Shown piece by piece: positions 60,552-64,000 of a stretch of DNA of 64,000 nt. Each line of letters starts with the position of its first letter. The first letter of the stretch is position 1. Made by a program: the position numbers and the translations under genes. A model generated the notes under the pieces. That model was not told the DNA's origin. It searched no databases and saw only the letters and a program-made list of their open reading frames with translations. Source of the stretch: Stenotrophomonas africana (GTDB lineage Bacteria; Pseudomonadota; Gammaproteobacteria; Xanthomonadales; Xanthomonadaceae); NCBI RefSeq assembly GCF_013004645.1, contig NZ_JABEME010000001.1, positions 496,001-560,000 on the forward strand, written 5' to 3'.

Positions 60552-62612
60552 TCAGTGGGACTGGATCGCAGCGAAGGAGCGGACCGGCAGCGTGGCCGGC
60601 ACTTCGTTCAGGCCTAGCACTGCCAGATACGGCATCGAACGCACCAGCAACGCCCGCAGCGAGCGTCGCGCCGGCGAGGGACACAGCAGCACCGGCACCA
60701 GGCTGCGGCCCATCATCGATTCGGCCTGACTGGCCAGGTTCTTCATGAAGCCATCAAGCTGTGCCATGTCACCGAACAGCGAGCCGGCGCGACCGTCAAC
60801 GGGGCGCAGGTTGGCCAGCAGGGTGCGCTCGAGTTCCGGCGACAGGGTCATCACATGCAGGTCGCCCTGCGCATCGCGCAGGCTCTGGCAGATCGCCGCG
60901 CCCAACCGTTCACGCACCCGCTCGGCCAGTTCATCGGGTTGCTTTGTGGTGCGGCCGGCATCAACCAGCACTTCCAGGATCGCCTCCAGATGGCGGATGC
61001 TGACCTGCTCGCGCAGCAGGTGCTGCAATACCTTCTGGATCTCCGAATAGGTCAGGACGCCGGGCACCAGTTCCTCGACCAGCGAGCCCTGCTGCTCGCG
61101 CAAGCGGTTGACCATGCGTTCGGCCTCGGCGCGGGTCAGCAGATCTGCGCAATGGCGCTTGATCAGCTCACTCAGATGGGTGATCACTACAGTATCGGCA
61201 TCCACCAGGGTGTAGCCGGCGCTGCGCGCGTGCTGGCGCTGCTCCTTGCTGATCCACTGCGCGGGCAGCCCATACGCCGGATCCCGGGTCTCCGTTCCCT
61301 CCAGGCGCGCACGGCTGCCGCCCGGGTTGATGGCCAGCACGCGGTCGATCGTCAGCTCACCCTGCCCCGCCCGCGTGCCCTGGAAGTGGATCTCATAGGC
61401 GTTGCCGCGCAGCTCCGATCGCCGGCTGGTGTGTACGCGCGGCACCAGGAAGCCCATGTCCTGCGCAAACTGCCGGCGCACATGCGCGATGCGATCGGCC
61501 AGGTCGCCATCGGCGCCAAGGAAGGCATCGGCGAGCTCGGCGCCCAACTGGATCTCGATCGGCTCGATGCGCATCCAGTCACTGGCACCTTCCCCAGCCT
61601 TGGCATCTGCCTTGGCTACGGCGATGCCCTGCGCCAGCTCGGCCACATCACCAGCACGGGCACGCATCGCCGCCCAGCCCAGGCCGCCGAGTACCAGCAG
61701 GACCGCGATTACCGGTAGTTTCGGGAAACCCGGCAACAACAGCACCAGCAGAAGCACCATGGCCACGATCGCCAACGCCTTTGGGTTGGCCATCACCTGC
61801 TTGGGAATCTCCGTGCCCAGCTGCGCGTCGGCGGCAGCGCGGGTGATGATGATGCCGGTGGCCACCGCGATGACCAGCGACGGGATCTGGGTGACGATGC
61901 CATCGCCGATGGTCATCAGCGTGAAGTGCTGCACCGCCTCGCCCCAGGGCAATCCCAGCTGGGCGATGCCAATGGCCAGACCACCAATGATGTTGGTCAG
62001 GATGATGATAATGCCCGCGATCGCGTCACCCTTGACGAACTTGGTGGCGCCGTCCATCGCACCATAGAAGTTGGCCTCCTTCTCGATCTGAGCACGGCGC
62101 AGACGCGCCTCGTGCTCATCGATCAGCCCCATGTTCATGTCGGCATCAATGCTCATCTGCTTGCCGGGCATCGAATCCAGAGTGAAGCGTGCGGCAACCT
62201 CCGCCACGCGCTGTGCGCCTGAAGTGACCACCACGTACTGCACGACCACCAGGATCAGGAACACCACGATGCCGACGATGTAGTTGCCGCCAATCACGAA
62301 CTCGCCGATCGCGTTGATCACACGCCCAGCATCGCCGCCCTCCAGGATCAGTCGCGTGGCCGACACGTTCAGCGACAGCCGAAACAACGTGGACAACAGG
62401 AGGATGGTCGGGAAGGTAGAGAACTTCAGGGGCGTATCGGTGAAGAACGTCACCAGCAGAATCAGCATGGCCATGCTGATGTTCACCACCAACAGGAAGT
62501 CCAGCAGCACCGGGGGAATCGGCACGAACAGCACCACCAGCACACCGATCACCAGCGCCACCAGCGCCAGGTCACGGCGGCCGCCCCACATCTGGCTGAG
62601 CAGCAGCTTCAT
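60552..62612 (-). CDS. flhA: Flagellar export protein FlhA
   Basis: A 686-residue export gate protein. Eight segments fill residues 15-315, with VVNISMAMLILLVTFF, LNVSATRLILEGGDAGRVIN and ARFTLDSMPGKQMSIDADMN (the FHIPEP region). The large cytoplasmic domain (about 350-686) has VDADTVVITHLSELIKRHCA and LVEELVPGVLTYSEIQKVLQ. ATG 62612 overlaps flhB. Full length. Confidence 0.97.
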   Translation of the reverse strand: MKLLLSQMWGGRRDLALVALVIGVLVVLFVPIPPVLLDFLLVVNISMAMLILLVTFFTDTPLKFSTFPTILLLSTLFRLSLNVSATRLILEGGDAGRVINAIGEFVIGGNYIVGIVVFLILVVVQYVVVTSGAQRVAEVAARFTLDSMPGKQMSIDADMNMGLIDEHEARLRRAQIEKEANFYGAMDGATKFVKGDAIAGIIIILTNIIGGLAIGIAQLGLPWGEAVQHFTLMTIGDGIVTQIPSLVIAVATGIIITRAAADAQLGTEIPKQVMANPKALAIVAMVLLLVLLLPGFPKLPVIAVLLVLGGLGWAAMRARAGDVAELAQGIAVAKADAKAGEGASDWMRIEPIEIQLGAELADAFLGADGDLADRIAHVRRQFAQDMGFLVPRVHTSRRSELRGNAYEIHFQGTRAGQGELTIDRVLAINPGGSRARLEGTETRDPAYGLPAQWISKEQRQHARSAGYTLVDADTVVITHLSELIKRHCADLLTRAEAERMVNRLREQQGSLVEELVPGVLTYSEIQKVLQHLLREQVSIRHLEAILEVLVDAGRTTKQPDELAERVRERLGAAICQSLRDAQGDLHVMTLSPELERTLLANLRPVDGRAGSLFGDMAQLDGFMKNLASQAESMMGRSLVPVLLCPSPARRSLRALLVRSMPYLAVLGLNEVPATLPVRSFAAIQSH

Positions 62613-63676
62613 GCGGACGCTCCCTTTCGCTTCCACAGCGTCCGGTACACCGGCGCCAGCTCGCCGTACAGTGCCTCGGGCACGGTGTGGTCGATGTCGC
62701 ACTCCTTGTAGAGTGCGCGTGCCAACACGGGCAAGCGCATCACCGGGACCTGATGGCGGCCAGCCAGACGGCGGATGATGGCTGCCAGCGAGCCGGCCCC
62801 CTTGGCGATCACCACCGGCCCCAGCATCTTGCCCGGGCGATAGCGCAGCGCCACCGCCACATGGGTCGGGTTGGTCAGGACCACGTCGGCCTCGTGCACG
62901 CGCGCGAGCGCACGGGTCTTGCGCAGCAACTCCCGCGATTGCTGGCGGCGCTTGGACTTGACGGCGGGATCGCCGTCGCGCCGGCGCACTTCATCTCGCA
63001 CCTCGCGCCGGCTCATGCGCATCTTGCGCATGTACTCGCGCCGGGTGAACAGCAGGTCGGCAACCGCCACCAGGCCCAGCACCAGCAGCACGTACAGCGA
63101 TGTCTGTACGAACATGTCCCCGAACAACGCGCCCACACGCTGCGGCAACACCTGGACAACGGCCTCGGCCAGGCCCCGGGCCTTCCAGGCAAATACCGCA
63201 CACACGGCCCCCAGCAGCAGGAACTTGGCCGTCATCTTGCCGAGCTCCCACAGGGTCCGCATCGAGAAGATGCGCCGCAGCGCATTGGCCGGGTTCATCC
63301 GCTTGAAATCGGGCTTCAACGGTTGGGTGGTGAACATCGGGCCGGTCTGCAGCAGGTTGCCAAGCACGCCGGTGACCAGCAGCGCCAACACCAGTGGCAG
63401 CACGGCTTGCCCGACCGGGCCATAGGCACGCACGGTCCAATGCGCAAACGCTGCATTGAGCTCCGGCGCGTTGCCCGCCAATGCCAGCAGACGACGGGTC
63501 GCGTCGGCCAATGCCATCGCGATGCCTCCCACGGTCATGGCCAGCGCTGCGGCGAATACCACCAGCACCAGGCTGCCCGACACATCCGCGCTCTTGGCGA
63601 CCTCGCCACGCTGTCGCGCCTGCTCAAGGTGGTGCGGGGTGGGCTGCTCGGTCTTGTCCTGATCGGGCTGGCTCAT
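62609..63676 (-). CDS. flhB: Export switch protein FlhB
   Basis: A 355-residue protein with four membrane segments and a cytoplasmic domain with the self-cleavage site NPTH at 269-272 (VVLTNPTHVAVALRY). KTEQPTPHHLEQARQRGEVA at the start and REVRDEVRRRDGDPAVKSKR before the site are typical. The kept NPTH implies a working substrate switch from rod/hook to later substrates. Confidence 0.96.
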   Translation of the reverse strand: MSQPDQDKTEQPTPHHLEQARQRGEVAKSADVSGSLVLVVFAAALAMTVGGIAMALADATRRLLALAGNAPELNAAFAHWTVRAYGPVGQAVLPLVLALLVTGVLGNLLQTGPMFTTQPLKPDFKRMNPANALRRIFSMRTLWELGKMTAKFLLLGAVCAVFAWKARGLAEAVVQVLPQRVGALFGDMFVQTSLYVLLVLGLVAVADLLFTRREYMRKMRMSRREVRDEVRRRDGDPAVKSKRRQQSRELLRKTRALARVHEADVVLTNPTHVAVALRYRPGKMLGPVVIAKGAGSLAAIIRRLAGRHQVPVMRLPVLARALYKECDIDHTVPEALYGELAPVYRTLWKRKGASA

Positions 63677-64000
63677 GCGCCCCCCAGCAACGACGGGATG
63701 CGCTGGAACGCGTCGCGGTACATGCGTTCGAACAGCGCCGGCACGAACGGCAGCGTTGCCATCAGCATCAGCAGCGCCACGATCATCTTCACCGGCAGCA
63801 CCAGGAAGTACACATTTGCCTGTGGCATCGAGCGCGTGGCATACGCCGCACCGATGTCCACGGCAAGCAATGCCAGCACCACCGGCGCCACCATCACCAG
63901 GCCCAGCAGGAAGCTGCTGCCCAGCATGCCGAACAGCCCGTCTGCATGCAGGCTCCCGCCCTGCCCCAGCGGGAGCAACTGCGTACTGGATACCAGCATC
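63673..64000 (-). CDS. fliR: Export gate protein FliR, C-terminal part
   Basis: At least 108 residues of an export gate protein cut by the right edge. GLFGMLGSSFLLGLVMVAPV, AVDIGAAYATRSMPQANVYF and LPVKMIVALLMLMATLPFVP match FliR. The ATG at 63999 is internal; the true start and probably fliQ lie outside. It overlaps flhB by four bases. Confidence 0.88.
   Translation of the reverse strand, partial: MLVSSTQLLPLGQGGSLHADGLFGMLGSSFLLGLVMVAPVVLALLAVDIGAAYATRSMPQANVYFLVLPVKMIVALLMLMATLPFVPALFERMYRDAFQRIPSLLGGA

Overview
The window is GC-rich chromosomal DNA that looks like Stenotrophomonas, or a close relative in the Xanthomonadaceae. The evidence is the gene content, the codon bias, and many short palindromic intergenic elements that begin with GTAG and match the SMAG repeats of Stenotrophomonas. 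I saw no rRNA, tRNA, CRISPR array, transposase or prophage gene.

Left part (1-14.6 kb). An ArgP-type LysR regulator and a GNAT acetyltransferase precede malate:quinone oxidoreductase, here with an N-terminal membrane anchor. A TonB-dependent siderophore receptor follows, with a possible Fur site and a clear terminator. Next is a complete malonate decarboxylase operon, mdcACDEGBH, with a MatC-type malonate permease and a GntR/FCD regulator (MdcY-like). A perfect TGTAATTA-N5-TAATTACA palindrome sits just upstream of mdcA.

Middle part (14.6-37 kb). This holds housekeeping and accessory genes: nucleoside hydrolase, MFS and AI-2E-type transporters, TerC/CorC protein, metallophosphoesterase, a DUF2975/XRE pair, a PaaI-type thioesterase and two diguanylate cyclases. 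Inside it, 17.4-25.1 kb forms an island. A two-component system (RstA/OmpR-like) lies beside an exported hydrolase/thioredoxin operon, and divergent to that is a four-gene copper-RiPP type operon: DoxX protein, EGKCG-repeat precursor carrying two EF-hands, MNIO/DUF692 enzyme and DUF2063 partner. Three TGTA-N6-TGTA direct repeats lie in the shared promoter region and suggest the response regulator controls both sides.

Sugar cluster (36.2-46.0 kb). A LacI regulator and nine enzyme or transport genes form two convergent operons. They encode a GMC dehydrogenase with its twin-arginine small subunit, cytochrome c, a 3-keto-glycoside hydrolase (DUF1080), three TIM-barrel isomerases, a Gfo/Idh oxidoreductase and an MFS permease. 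Identical TGCAATCGATTGCA palindromes head both operons. The set fits glycoside breakdown through C3 oxidation.

Right part (46.2-64 kb). One leftward run of tightly overlapping genes encodes a whole flagellar hook-basal body and export apparatus, in an order unlike the usual Stenotrophomonas or enterobacterial clusters as I remember them: fliR-flhB-flhA-flgF-flgG-flgA-flgH-flgI-flgB-flgC-fliE-fliF-fliG-fliH-fliI-fliJ-fliK-flgD-flgE-fliM-fliN-fliO-fliP-fliA. Several parts are reduced: FliG has 148 aa, FliM has no CheY-binding N-terminus, FlgH has no lipidation cysteine, and FlgD and FliK are short. No filament, stator or chemotaxis genes are seen before the right edge cuts fliR. It is best read as a second, streamlined flagellar or flagellum-derived export system.
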